From Pseudomonas sp. MM223 (GTDB lineage Bacteria; Pseudomonadota; Gammaproteobacteria; Pseudomonadales; Pseudomonadaceae): a stretch of 64,000 nucleotides of DNA. A program made the translations under genes and the position numbers. The notes below the pieces were generated by a model. That model was not told the origin of the DNA and searched no databases. It was given only the letters and a program-made list of their open reading frames with translations. Numbering within the stretch: position 1 is the first letter of the stretch; each line of letters starts with the position of its first letter. Shown here piece by piece: positions 51,836 through 61,149 of the stretch. The stretch lies in contig OX352322.1 of NCBI GenBank assembly GCA_947090765.1, positions 5,005,501-5,069,500 on the forward strand, in the 5' to 3' direction.

Positions 51836-54800
51836 TTAGCCCTCCACCTGGCTCCACTGCTTGCTCAATCGCTTGTCGGAAATCGGCACCTTGGTACCCA
51901 GCTGCTGGGCAAACAGCGACACCCGATATTCCTCCAGCCACCAGCGGTACACCGTCAGTTGCTCATCACGCTTGCCCTCCTGGGCATGCTTGTCGGCACG
52001 GGCCTTGTACTGCGCCCACAAGTTGGCCAGCTCGCCGGACCAGACACGGTCCTTCTGCACTTGCGAACCCAGCTTCTCCAGGCGCAATTCCACCGCCTTG
52101 AGGTAACGCGGCAGCTCCTTGAACCAGACCCCGGGCGTTTCACGAACAAAGCCCGGGTACACCAGGTTGCCCAGCTGCTGCTTGATGTCGTTCAGTGCCA
52201 CCGCCTGGCTCAGGTCGATCTTGCCTTTGAAGCGCTTCTGCAACCCATGCCACAGCTTCAACACTTCCAACGTCTGGCGTGCCAGGCGCTCGGCATGCTC
52301 GGCCCAACTGCCGCGCTTGCGCTCGGCCAGCCCGGCCAAGGCCGCACCATCACGTGGTAACGTCTCTTCACCATCGAGGATGCAGCTGTCCAGGCTGGCC
52401 AGCAGAATGTCTTCGACCAGCGCTTCAACCCGGCCCATGTCACGGTACAGCAGGCCCAGTTCGGTCAGCCCCGGCAGCTTGCCGCGCAGGAACTTGGCCG
52501 GCTCGGCCAACTGCTGCAGCAACAGCCGTTGCAACGCGCGGCGGTGCTGGAACTCGGCTTCGGCCTGGGTCGAGAAACGCCCTTCGCGTACGGTGCCGTT
52601 GTCTTCCACCAGCGCCGGGTACACGGTCATCGACAGGCCGGCAATTTTTTGCTGGGCAGTCTGCTTCACTTCGCTGAAGGCTTTGGCCTGCACCGGTTGT
52701 TCGCTTTTGGCATCACGCGGCACAGCCAGCGCAGCCTGGCTGGCAGCGGCAAAGCGTGCAGTCAGCGCGGCCAGGTCGCGGCCTTCGCCCAGGAACTTGC
52801 CCTGGCCATCGACCACCTCGATGTTCATGCGCAGGTGGCCTTCGACCAGCTTGACCGATTCGTCCCAAGCTTCATCGGACACCCGCGCACCGGTCATGCG
52901 CAGCAGCTCCTGGCCCAAGGCCTGCGGCAATGCCCCCTGGCCAAAGGTCATACGCGCCAGCGAGGCCTTGACGAAGTCTGGCACCGGCACGAAGTTCTTG
53001 CGCAGGGCCTTGGGCAGGTTGCGCACCAGCGCCACGCACTTGGCTTCCAGCAAGCCTGGCACCAGCCACTCCAGACGCTCGCCAGGCAGGCTTGGCAACA
53101 GCGGTGCCGGCACCCGCACCGTCACGCCGTCACGTGGGTGGCCGGGCTCGAAGTGGTAGCTCAGCGGCAGGCGCAGTTCGCCCACCTGCATACTGTCGGG
53201 GTACTGCGCTGCGGTCACTTCGCTGGCTTCGCGGGCCAGCACGTCTTCCTCGCGCATGATCAGCAGGTTGGCGTCCTTCTGGCTGCCCATGCGGTACCAG
53301 CTGTCAAAGGTCGCGGTCTGGTGGATTTCCGCCGGCAGGCGCGCTTCGTAGAACGCGTACAACGTTTCTTCGTCTGCCAGGATGTCGCGCCGGCGGGCCT
53401 TGGCCTCCAGCTCGTCAAGTTCTTCAAGCAGACGTTTGTTGGCCGCCAGGCACTTGGCCCGCGACTGGATTTCGCCCCCCACCAGGCCTTCGCGGATAAA
53501 CAGCTCGCGCGAGGTAACCGGGTCGATCGGGCCATAGTGCACCGGGCGGCGACCAACCAGGATCAGGCCGTACAGGGTGATCTGTTCATAGGCCACTACC
53601 TGCCCACGCTTCTTTTCCCAGTGCGGTTCGAAATGGTTCTTCTTGACCAGGTGGCCGGCCAGCGGCTCGATCCAGTCCGGCTCGATCTTGGCCACCATGC
53701 GCGCGTACAACTTGGTGGTCTCGACCAGTTCGGCGGCCATTACCCACTGCGGGCGCTTGCGCCCCAGGCCCGACGACGGGTGCACCCAGAAGCGCCGCTG
53801 GCGGGCGCCCTGGTAGTCGCCCTCTTCGGTCTTCTGGCCGATCTGGCTCAGCAAGCCACTGAGGATGGCCTTGTGCATCTTCAGGTAGTCGCACGGCTCC
53901 TTGTTCACCGTCAACTGCAGGTCACGGCAAATAAGTGCCAGCTGGCGGTGGGCATCGCGCCATTCACGCAGGCGCAAGTAATTCAGGAAGTTTTTGCGGC
54001 ACCAGTTGCGCAGCGGGTTGGCCGTCAACGCCTGGCGCTGCTCTTCGAAGCCACGCCACAGGTTGACCAGCGCGGCGAAGTCGGAGTCCACGTCCTTCCA
54101 CTGCGCGTGGGCCTGGTCGGCAGCCTGTTGGCGCTCTGGCGGGCGTTCGCGCGGGTCTTGCACCGACAGCGCACTGGCGACGATCAGCACTTCCTGCAGG
54201 CTGCCCTGCCGTGCACCTTCGAGCAGCATGCGGCCCAGCCGCGGGTCGACCGGCAGGCGCGCCAGCTGGCGGCCAATCGGTGTCAGCTGGTTTTCGCGGT
54301 TGACCGCCGACAGCTCTTGCAACAGGTTGAAGCCATCGCTGATGGCCTTGCCATCCGGCGGCTCGATGAACGGGAAGGCATCGATCGCGCCCAGGCGCAG
54401 GTGCAGCATCTGCAAGATCACCGCCGCCAGGTTGGTGCGCAGGATTTCCGGGTCGGTGAACGCGGGCCGGCTGTTGAAGTCCTCTTCGCTGTACAGGCGC
54501 ACGCAGATACCGGGCTCGACCCGGCCACAGCGGCCTTTACGCTGGTTGGCACTGGCTTGCGACACGGCCTCGATGGGCAGGCGCTGCACCTTGGCGCGGT
54601 AGCTGTAGCGGCTGATGCGCGCCGTACCGGTGTCGATCACATAACGGATGCCAGGCACGGTCAGCGAGGTTTCGGCAACGTTGGTGGCCAGCACCACGCG
54701 GCGCCCGGTGTGCGGCTGGAAGATGCGCTGCTGCTCGGCCGGCGACAGGCGCGCGTACAGCGGCAAAATCTCGGTGTGACGCAGTTGCGCCTTGCGCAGG

Positions 54801-55741
54801 ATTTCGGCGGCATCGCGGATTTCCCGCTCGCCCGGCAAAAAGATCAGCACATCGCCCGGGCCCTTGCCCTCACTGCGCTCATGGTGCGCCAGCTCATCCA
54901 GGGTAGCGAGGATGGCCTGGTCGACGGTGAGGTCGTCCTCGATCTGGTTGCCTTCCTCGTCCTGCTCGCTGGTCAGCGGGCGGTACCAGGTTTCTACCGG
55001 GAAGGTACGCCCGGACACCTCGATGATTGGCGCATCATCAAAGTGTTTGGAGAAACGCTCCAGGTCGATGGTCGCCGAGGTGATGATCAGCTTCAGGTCC
55101 GGCCGGCGATGCAGCAAGGTTTTCAGGTAACCGAGCAGGAAGTCGATGTTCAGGCTGCGTTCGTGGGCTTCGTCGACAATGATTGTGTCGTAGCGCTCCA
55201 GCAGGCGGTCGTGCTGGGTTTCGGCCAGCAGGATGCCGTCGGTCATCAGCTTGACCAAGGTATTGGAATCGCTCTGGTCTTCGAAACGCACCTGATAGCC
55301 CACCAGACCGCCCAGGGGCGTGCCCAGCTCTTCGGCAACCCGCGCCGCCACGCTGCGCGCAGCGATACGGCGTGGCTGGGTGTGGGCGATCAGGCCATGG
55401 CTGCCACGGCCCAGCTCCAGGCAGATTTTTGGCAGCTGGGTGGTCTTGCCCGAACCGGTTTCACCGGCGATCACCAGCACCTGGTTTTCGGCCAGGGCCT
55501 TCTTGATCTCATCACGCTTGGCGGCGATCGGCAGGTTGTCGTCGTAGCGCACGGTCGGCACGCTCTGCTGGCGTGCGGTGACCTGGGCGCAGGAGGCCTG
55601 GACCTTTTCCACCCACTGCGCCAGCTTCGCCTCGTCGGGGCGCTTGCGCAGTTCGTGCAGTTGCCGGCGCAGGCGATGGCGGTCGGCGATCATGGCGTGG
55701 TCGAGGTTTTGCAGCAGTTTGTCGATGGCGTGGTCAGTCAT
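51836..55741 (-). CDS. hrpA: ATP-dependent RNA helicase HrpA (DEAH box)
   Basis: A 1301-residue DEAH-box helicase. Motif I VIAGETGSGKTTQLPKICLE, motif II DEAHERSLNIDFLLGYL, SAT in IITSATIDLERFSKHF, and GRCGRVEPGICVRLYSEEDF show a complete helicase core (residues 75-500). Winged-helix, ratchet and OB-fold domains follow, then a long HrpA-specific C-terminus. E. coli HrpA resolves collided ribosomes. The length equals that of E. coli HrpA (about 1300). ATG 55741; the upstream region holds a REP pair. Confidence 0.95.
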   Translation of the reverse strand: MTDHAIDKLLQNLDHAMIADRHRLRRQLHELRKRPDEAKLAQWVEKVQASCAQVTARQQSVPTVRYDDNLPIAAKRDEIKKALAENQVLVIAGETGSGKTTQLPKICLELGRGSHGLIAHTQPRRIAARSVAARVAEELGTPLGGLVGYQVRFEDQSDSNTLVKLMTDGILLAETQHDRLLERYDTIIVDEAHERSLNIDFLLGYLKTLLHRRPDLKLIITSATIDLERFSKHFDDAPIIEVSGRTFPVETWYRPLTSEQDEEGNQIEDDLTVDQAILATLDELAHHERSEGKGPGDVLIFLPGEREIRDAAEILRKAQLRHTEILPLYARLSPAEQQRIFQPHTGRRVVLATNVAETSLTVPGIRYVIDTGTARISRYSYRAKVQRLPIEAVSQASANQRKGRCGRVEPGICVRLYSEEDFNSRPAFTDPEILRTNLAAVILQMLHLRLGAIDAFPFIEPPDGKAISDGFNLLQELSAVNRENQLTPIGRQLARLPVDPRLGRMLLEGARQGSLQEVLIVASALSVQDPRERPPERQQAADQAHAQWKDVDSDFAALVNLWRGFEEQRQALTANPLRNWCRKNFLNYLRLREWRDAHRQLALICRDLQLTVNKEPCDYLKMHKAILSGLLSQIGQKTEEGDYQGARQRRFWVHPSSGLGRKRPQWVMAAELVETTKLYARMVAKIEPDWIEPLAGHLVKKNHFEPHWEKKRGQVVAYEQITLYGLILVGRRPVHYGPIDPVTSRELFIREGLVGGEIQSRAKCLAANKRLLEELDELEAKARRRDILADEETLYAFYEARLPAEIHQTATFDSWYRMGSQKDANLLIMREEDVLAREASEVTAAQYPDSMQVGELRLPLSYHFEPGHPRDGVTVRVPAPLLPSLPGERLEWLVPGLLEAKCVALVRNLPKALRKNFVPVPDFVKASLARMTFGQGALPQALGQELLRMTGARVSDEAWDESVKLVEGHLRMNIEVVDGQGKFLGEGRDLAALTARFAAASQAALAVPRDAKSEQPVQAKAFSEVKQTAQQKIAGLSMTVYPALVEDNGTVREGRFSTQAEAEFQHRRALQRLLLQQLAEPAKFLRGKLPGLTELGLLYRDMGRVEALVEDILLASLDSCILDGEETLPRDGAALAGLAERKRGSWAEHAERLARQTLEVLKLWHGLQKRFKGKIDLSQAVALNDIKQQLGNLVYPGFVRETPGVWFKELPRYLKAVELRLEKLGSQVQKDRVWSGELANLWAQYKARADKHAQEGKRDEQLTVYRWWLEEYRVSLFAQQLGTKVPISDKRLSKQWSQVEG

Positions 55742-56297
55742 GGGGCTTTTTAGTGATGCAGGTGAGCCTGCTTTTTCATGATCGGCATTCGAAGAATGCG
55801 CGATTGTCGCAGATTTGGGCCTACTTTGCTGTCCAGGCTAGCACGCCCCCTGTAGGAGCGGCCTTGTGCCGCGATGGGCTGCGGCAGCAGCCCCCAGGAT
55901 CTGCGGCCCATCACAAATAGCCGGGGCTGCTGCCGCAGCCCATCGCGGCACAAGGCCGCTCCTACAGGGATCGTATAGCGGCTGAAAGTTTAGCAAGGGC
56001 ATATGTAAAGGTTGCCATTCACTGCTTTAATCAACCTTACGCCGCATGTGAGTATCAAAGGCATGACTCCCGCCCAGCCCATCGCCCCACCGTCGTCCCG
56101 CCCTTCGCTACCGAAGGCCCGGAGCCGTGCCGGGGAAAATCCGCTGGTGCACATCATCCTCGCCTTCTGGGCCCTTTGGCACTGCCGCCACGCGCGCCCA
56201 CCAGATACTTCGCTCACGCCGTTGTGACCAAACCCGGCCTTCGTCTGGCCGTTTGATTCAACTGGGCCGCCTGCTTGTGCGGTGGCCCTGTGCGCCC
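55742..56297. other. Intergenic region between hrpA and the glutamine synthetase-like gene
   Basis: A 556-bp gene-poor region. It contains a REP pair (55851-55966), an AT-rich stretch near 55980-56045 that may hold a promoter, then a GC-rich stretch to the synthetase start. An open frame at 56063-56227 lacks a ribosome-binding site and any recognised family. No operator was recognised. Confidence 0.6.
55851..55966. repeat. REP pair, outward orientation, 44-bp arms
   Basis: Units 55851-55895 and 55922-55966 are complementary over 44 bp, with the TGTAGGAGC end outermost. They are extended by GGGCTGCGGCAGCAGCCC hairpins. Confidence 0.88.
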
Positions 56298-56312
56298 GTG
56301 AGCGAATTCATC

Positions 56313-57677
56313 ATGCACTTTGCACCTGTAGAGCAGGCTACCCGTTTCCTGGCCGACAACCCCGATATCGAGCTGTTCGAACTGTTCATCCTCGACGCCA
56401 ACGGCGTACCACGCGGCAAGCTGCTGCACCGTGATGAACTGCTGGCCGTGTACCAGACCGGCCGGCCACTGCCCAGCACCATCCTTGGCCTGACCCTGAA
56501 CGGCGACGACGTGGAAAACTCGGGCCTGGTGTGGGACGTGGGCGACATCGATTGCCGCGCCTACCCGCTTGAAGGCAGTTTGGTGCGCTTGCCCTGGCGC
56601 CGGGTGCCCACCGCCGCGGTACAGGTCAGCATGCACCCGAGCGAAGGCCTGCCAGCCAGCATCGCCGACCCTCGTCATGTGCTGCTGCGCACCATCGAAG
56701 CGCTGAAAGCCGACGGCTACCACCCGGTGATGGCCTGCGAGCTGGAGTTCTACCTGCTCGACCAGAAGCGTGACGCCCAGGGCCGCCCACAACCGGCACT
56801 GGACAACGATGGTGGCCGCCCGCGCACTACCCAGGTTTATGGCCTGCGTGAACTGGAGCAGATCGAGCCGTTCCTCGCCGACCTGTACGCCGCCTGCAAG
56901 GCCCAAGGCATTCCGGCGCGTACCGCTATTTCGGAATACGCCCCTGGCCAGGTGGAAATCACCCTCGAACACGGTGATGCACTGCAAGCGATGGACCAGG
57001 CCGTGCGCTACAAGCGCCTGGTAAAAGGCGTGGCCCATGCCCACGGCATGCAGGCCTGCTTCATGGCCAAGCCGTTTGCCAACCTGGCCGGTACCGGCAT
57101 GCACATGCACCTGAGCCTGGCCGACAGCGCGGGCCACAACCTGTTTGCCAGTGAAGACAAAGCCGGCACCCCGCTGCTGCGCCAGGCCGTGGCCGGCATG
57201 CTGCGCCACCTGCACGATTCGTTGCTGCTGTTCTGCCCCAACGCCAACTCGTTCCGCCGCTTCCAGGCCAACAGCTATGCGCCGCTGGCGCCGACCTGGG
57301 GTGTGGACAACCGCACCGTGAGCCTGCGCGTGCCAGGCGGCCCGGTCAACAGCCGGCATGTGGAGCACCGCATTTGCGGCGCCGACGCCAACCCCTACCT
57401 GGCTGCTGCGGCGATCCTCGCCGCCAGCCATCGCGGCATCCGCGAACAACTGGACCCAGGCGCACCAGTGGAAGGCAACGGCTATGCCCAGGCCACCGAG
57501 CACCTGCCCACCGACTGGCTGACCGCCCTCGACGCCCTGCAACATTCCCATTGGGCCCGCGAAGCATTGGGCGAAGACTTCCTTGGCGTGTACCTGAAGG
57601 TCAAACGCGCCGAGTACCGCCAGTTCATGGCCGAAGTCAGCGAGCAGGACTGGCGCTGGTACCTGCACCAGGCCTGA
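56313..57677 (+). CDS. Glutamine synthetase family protein, gamma-glutamylpolyamine synthetase-like (PuuA/PauA)
   Basis: A 454-residue type I glutamine synthetase-fold enzyme. VACELEFYLLDQKRDAQG (MACELEFYLLD) and AISEYAPGQVEITLEHGDAL hold metal-binding Glu residues. FMAKPFANLAGTGMHMHLSL is the ATP/Glu site text (KPFxNxxGxGMHxHxSL). RRFQANSYAPLAPTWGVDNR and HRICGADANPYLAAAAIL follow. This subgroup glutamylates putrescine or other amines rather than ammonia. The next gene is a PuuB-like oxidase, 24 nt later, supporting polyamine catabolism. ATG 56313 is preferred; GTG 56298 is an alternative. Confidence 0.85.
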   Translation: MHFAPVEQATRFLADNPDIELFELFILDANGVPRGKLLHRDELLAVYQTGRPLPSTILGLTLNGDDVENSGLVWDVGDIDCRAYPLEGSLVRLPWRRVPTAAVQVSMHPSEGLPASIADPRHVLLRTIEALKADGYHPVMACELEFYLLDQKRDAQGRPQPALDNDGGRPRTTQVYGLRELEQIEPFLADLYAACKAQGIPARTAISEYAPGQVEITLEHGDALQAMDQAVRYKRLVKGVAHAHGMQACFMAKPFANLAGTGMHMHLSLADSAGHNLFASEDKAGTPLLRQAVAGMLRHLHDSLLLFCPNANSFRRFQANSYAPLAPTWGVDNRTVSLRVPGGPVNSRHVEHRICGADANPYLAAAAILAASHRGIREQLDPGAPVEGNGYAQATEHLPTDWLTALDALQHSHWAREALGEDFLGVYLKVKRAEYRQFMAEVSEQDWRWYLHQA

Positions 57678-57701
57678 GCCCCTAGATAACAAGGAACACC
57701 C

Positions 57702-59009
57702 ATGAACGCAGCATTGAACAAAGGCCCGGCGCAGCGTGCGCCGTCCTACTACAGCGCCACCCTCAACGACCACACCGAATACCCGCAACTCAAGGGCACG
57801 GTGCAGGTGGATGTGGCCATCATCGGCGGCGGCTTCACTGGCGTCGCCACAGCGGTGGAACTGGCCGAGCGTGGCCTGAAGGTGGCCATCGTCGAAACCA
57901 ACCGCATCGGCTGGGGCGCCAGCGGGCGCAATGGCGGCCAGGTCACCGGCAGCCTGTCGGGCGACGAGGCCATGCGCACGCAGATGCGTAGCCACCTGGG
58001 CGCCGAAGTCGACGACTTCATCTGGCACCTGCGTTGGCGCGGGCACCAAGTGATCGAACAGCGCGTGGCGCGCTATGGCATCGACTGCGACCTCAAGCAC
58101 GGCCACCTGCATGCGGCGATGAAACCCTCGCACATGAACGAGCTGCGCGCATTCGAGGCCGAGGCGCAGCGCCGGGGCATGGGCGAGTACGTGCAACTGC
58201 TCGACCGTGCTGCGGTGGCCGAGCACCTGCAAAGCCCGCTGTACCTGGGTGCGTTGAAGAACCTGCGCAACCTGCACCTGCACCCGCTCAACCTGTGCCT
58301 GGGTGAGGCCCGCGCTGCTCACAGCCTGGGTGCACTGATTTTCGAAAACTCCGAGGTGCTGGACATCGTCCACGACCCCCGCCCGGCGGTGGTCACCGCC
58401 CACGGCCGGGTCGAGGCACGCCAGGTGATGCTGGCCGGCGATGTGTATCACAAACTGGAAAAGCGCCAGCTCAAGGGCAAGATCTTCCCGGCCATGGGTG
58501 GCATCGTCACCACCGCGCCGCTCGGTGAGCTGGCCGAGCAGATCAACCCGCAGGACCTGGCGGTGTACGACTGCCGCTTCGTGCTCGACTACTACCGCCT
58601 GACCGCCGACAAGCGCCTGCTGTTCGGCGGTGGCGCCAACTACTCGGGCAAGGATTCACGCGACATCGAAGGCGAACTGCGCCCGTGCATCGAGCGCACC
58701 TTCCCGGCCCTCAAAGGCGTGCCGATCGAGTTCCAGTGGAGCTGCGCCATGGGCATCGTGGTCAACCGCATCCCGCAGCTGGGCAAGCTGTCGGATAACG
58801 TGTGGTACTGCCAGGGCTATTCGGGGCACGGCATTGCCACCAGCCACATCATGGGCGAGATCATGGCCGAGGCATTGACCGGGACGCTGGAAAAGTTCGA
58901 CACCTTTGCCCAGTGCAAACATGTGCGGGTGCCGATGGGGGATTTGCTGGGGAACCCGCTGCTGGCGGCAGGGATGTGGTACTACCAGATGCTGGAAAAA
59001 CTGCGCTGA
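57702..59009 (+). CDS. FAD-dependent oxidoreductase, gamma-glutamylputrescine oxidase-like (PuuB/PauB)
   Basis: A 435-residue DAO-family flavoenzyme. The FAD motif VAIIGGGFTGVATAVELAER is at residue 38, followed by RIGWGASGRNGGQVTGSLSG and a C-terminal CQGYSGHGIATSHIMGEIMA. RLLFGGGANYSG is typical of PuuB. With the upstream synthetase it would oxidise gamma-glutamyl polyamines to aldehydes. The aldehyde dehydrogenase and gamma-Glu-GABA hydrolase of that route are not in this window. AAGGA lies 7 nt before ATG 57702. Confidence 0.87.
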   Translation: MNAALNKGPAQRAPSYYSATLNDHTEYPQLKGTVQVDVAIIGGGFTGVATAVELAERGLKVAIVETNRIGWGASGRNGGQVTGSLSGDEAMRTQMRSHLGAEVDDFIWHLRWRGHQVIEQRVARYGIDCDLKHGHLHAAMKPSHMNELRAFEAEAQRRGMGEYVQLLDRAAVAEHLQSPLYLGALKNLRNLHLHPLNLCLGEARAAHSLGALIFENSEVLDIVHDPRPAVVTAHGRVEARQVMLAGDVYHKLEKRQLKGKIFPAMGGIVTTAPLGELAEQINPQDLAVYDCRFVLDYYRLTADKRLLFGGGANYSGKDSRDIEGELRPCIERTFPALKGVPIEFQWSCAMGIVVNRIPQLGKLSDNVWYCQGYSGHGIATSHIMGEIMAEALTGTLEKFDTFAQCKHVRVPMGDLLGNPLLAAGMWYYQMLEKLR

Positions 59010-59030
59010 GCCTGAAAACGGTGCAACCTC

Positions 59031-59147
59031 TGTAGGAGCGGCCTTGTGCCGCGAAAGGGCCGCAAAGCGGCCCCGGCAATTTCAGCAACACCACTGAAAA
59101 CCTGGGGCCGCTTTGCGGCCCTTTCGCGGCACAAGGCCGCTCCTACA
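59031..59147. repeat. REP pair, outward orientation
   Basis: Units 59031-59076 and 59104-59147 are near-perfect complements, core TGTAGGAGCGGCCTTG with GGCCGCAAAGCGGCC extensions. It lies between convergent genes. Confidence 0.88.
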
Positions 59148-59159
59148 GGGACCGGGGCG

Positions 59160-60857
59160 TCAGGCGATCTTCTTCAGGCCTTGCTTCTTCAGTTCTTCAT
59201 CGCGCAATTCGCGGCGCAGGATCTTGCCCACGTTGGTGGTCGGCAGCGCGTCACGGAACTCGATCATGCGCGGCACCTTGTAGCCGGTAACGTTGGCACG
59301 CATGTGCTCCATCACCTGCTCCTTGGTCACGGTCATGCCCGGCTTGACCACGATGAACACCTTGATCACTTCACCCGACTTCTCGTCCGGCACGCCGATG
59401 GCCGCGCACTGCAACACGCCTGGCAAGGCTGCCAGCACGTCTTCCAGCTCGTTGGGGTACACGTTGAAACCCGAGACCAGGATCATGTCCTTCTTGCGGT
59501 CGACGATGCGCATGTAACCGTCAGCCTGAATCAGGGCGATGTCACCGGTCTTCAACCAGCCTTCGCTGTCGAGGATCTCGGTGGTGGCGTCTTCGCGCTG
59601 CCAGTAGCCCTTCATCACCTGCGGGCCCTTGACACACAGCTCGCCCACCTCGCCCAACGGCAGCTCATTACCGGCGTCGTCGATGATCTTGCACAGGGTC
59701 GATGGCACCGGAATACCGATTGTGCCCACCTGGTTGGCTTCTGCCGGGTTCACCGCCGCTACCGGGCTGGTTTCGGTCATGCCGTAGCCTTCGCAGATGG
59801 CGCAGCCGGTAACGGCCTTCCAGCGCTCGGCCACGCTCAGTTGCAGGGCCATACCGCCCGACAGGGTGATTTTCAGCGCCGAGAAGTCCAGTGCACGGAA
59901 CGCCTCGTTGTTGCACAGGGCAACGAACAGGGTGTTGAGGCCGACAAAGCCGCTGAACTTCCACTTGCCCAGTTCCTTGACCATCGCCGGCAGGTCACGC
60001 GGGTTGCTGATCAGCACGTTGTGGTTGCCGATCAGCATCATCGCCATGCAATGGAAGGTAAAGGCATAGATGTGGTACAGCGGCAGCGGCGTGATGAGGA
60101 TTTCACAGCCTTCGTGCAGGTTGGACCCCATCAACGCCCGGCACTGCAGCATGTTGGCCACCAGGTTGCGGTGGGTGAGCATGGCGCCCTTGGCCACGCC
60201 GGTGGTACCACCGGTGTACTGCAACACGGCCACGTCGTTGGCCTGCGGGTTGGCCTCGGTCACCGGCTGGCCCTTGCCCAGGGCCAGGGCGTCGTTGAAG
60301 CGCACGGCCTGCGGCAGGCTGTAGGCCGGCACCATCTTCTTCACGTACTTGATCACGCTGTTGATCAACAGGCGCTTGAGTGGCGGCAGCAGGTCGGCCA
60401 CTTCGGTGACGATGACATGTTTGACCTGGGTCTTGGGTACCACCTTCTCGGCCAGGTGGGCCATGTTGGCCAGGCACACCAGGGCCTTGGCGCCAGAGTC
60501 GTTGAACTGGTGTTCCATCTCCCGCGCGGTATACAGCGGGTTGGTGTTGACCACGATCAGCCCGGCACGCATGGCACCGAATACCGCAACCGGGTATTGC
60601 AGGACATTGGGCAGTTGCACGGCAATGCGGTCACCCGGCTTGAGGTCGGTATGCTGCTGCAGCCAGGCGGCAAACGCCCCCGACAGCGCATACAGCTCGC
60701 CATAAGTGATAGTCTTGCCCAGGTTGCTAAAGGCCGGTTTGTCGGCAAAGCGTTGGCAGGATTGCTTGAGTACTGCCTGGATATTGGGGAATTCGTCAGG
60801 ATTGATTTCCGCCGTAATCCCGGCTGGGTACTTATCCTTCCAAAAATTTTCGATCAT
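59160..60857 (-). CDS. fadD1: Long-chain fatty acid CoA ligase FadD1
   Basis: A 565-residue acyl-CoA synthetase. Adenylate-forming motifs: YTGGTTGVAKGAMLTHRNLV (P-loop), GYGMTETSPVAAVNP, WLKTGDIALIQADGYMRIVD and DRKKDMILVSGFNVYPNELE. The C-terminal catalytic Lys lies in NVGKILRRELRDEE. It activates imported long-chain fatty acids to acyl-CoA for beta-oxidation. ATG 60857 has GGAG 9 nt before it. FadD2, 290 nt upstream on the same strand, is its paralogue; the order equals that of P. aeruginosa. Confidence 0.93.
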   Translation of the reverse strand: MIENFWKDKYPAGITAEINPDEFPNIQAVLKQSCQRFADKPAFSNLGKTITYGELYALSGAFAAWLQQHTDLKPGDRIAVQLPNVLQYPVAVFGAMRAGLIVVNTNPLYTAREMEHQFNDSGAKALVCLANMAHLAEKVVPKTQVKHVIVTEVADLLPPLKRLLINSVIKYVKKMVPAYSLPQAVRFNDALALGKGQPVTEANPQANDVAVLQYTGGTTGVAKGAMLTHRNLVANMLQCRALMGSNLHEGCEILITPLPLYHIYAFTFHCMAMMLIGNHNVLISNPRDLPAMVKELGKWKFSGFVGLNTLFVALCNNEAFRALDFSALKITLSGGMALQLSVAERWKAVTGCAICEGYGMTETSPVAAVNPAEANQVGTIGIPVPSTLCKIIDDAGNELPLGEVGELCVKGPQVMKGYWQREDATTEILDSEGWLKTGDIALIQADGYMRIVDRKKDMILVSGFNVYPNELEDVLAALPGVLQCAAIGVPDEKSGEVIKVFIVVKPGMTVTKEQVMEHMRANVTGYKVPRMIEFRDALPTTNVGKILRRELRDEELKKQGLKKIA

Positions 60858-60929
60858 GGAAGCCCACTCCTTCAGCAACAGCGAAGTTCGATTGGCGCGT
60901 CGATGCGCTTATTATTGATATGAGACGGC

Positions 60930-60944
60930 GGTTCGTTGCAAACC
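60930..60944. promoter_or_regulatory. Weak palindrome in the fadD1 leader
   Basis: GGTTCGTTGCAAACC is imperfectly symmetrical (GGTT/AACC ends) and lies 73 nt before fadD1. It loosely resembles PsrA or FadR sites. The match is poor. Confidence 0.2.
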
Positions 60945-61020
60945 GGATCGTCTGAAAGCGGGCCGAGAGTAACAGCTTTGCCTGGGGTCGCCTAGAGGCC
61001 AAAACAGGCCTTACAGTCAC

Positions 61021-61054
61021 AAAAATGACTCAATGAACAATACAGGTCATTTTT
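61021..61054. repeat. 9-bp inverted repeat in the fadD2-fadD1 spacer
   Basis: AAAAATGAC (61021-61029) and GTCATTTTT (61046-61054) are perfect complements, separated by 16 nt. It may be an operator or an RNA stem. Confidence 0.45.
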
Positions 61055-61074
61055 AGAGTATTTAACTTAAAGCG

Positions 61075-61145
61075 ACAAGCTTTAAGCTTCAAGCGGCAAG
61101 ATAGAGCGTGCCCAAGGCTCTAGCTTGCAGCTTGCAGCTTGCAGC
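61075..61145. repeat. Imperfect AGCTTGC repeat hairpin after fadD2
   Basis: AAGCTTCAAGCGGCAAG and three or four copies of AGCTTGC (61122-61145) form an imperfect inverted repeat around GCTCTAG. It abuts the fadD2 stop. Confidence 0.55.
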
Positions 61146-61149
61146 TAAT

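Noticed and set aside
52529..55753. Very long open frame (over 1000 codons) antisense to hrpA
   Set aside because: It is the reverse-strand shadow of a GC-rich gene. The translation is His/Gln/Val-rich, with no domains, while hrpA on the other strand has all helicase motifs.
56063..56227. 54-codon plus-strand frame upstream of the glutamine synthetase-like gene
   Set aside because: Pro/Arg-rich, no usable ribosome-binding site spacing, no recognised family. Kept as intergenic.
55980..56297. Sigma-54 promoter near TGGCAC upstream of the glutamine synthetase-like gene
   Set aside because: TGGCAC is not followed by the required TTGC at the right distance.
56214..58451. Long minus-strand frame across the synthetase and oxidase genes
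   Set aside because: Same shadow effect; the plus-strand proteins carry complete family motifs.
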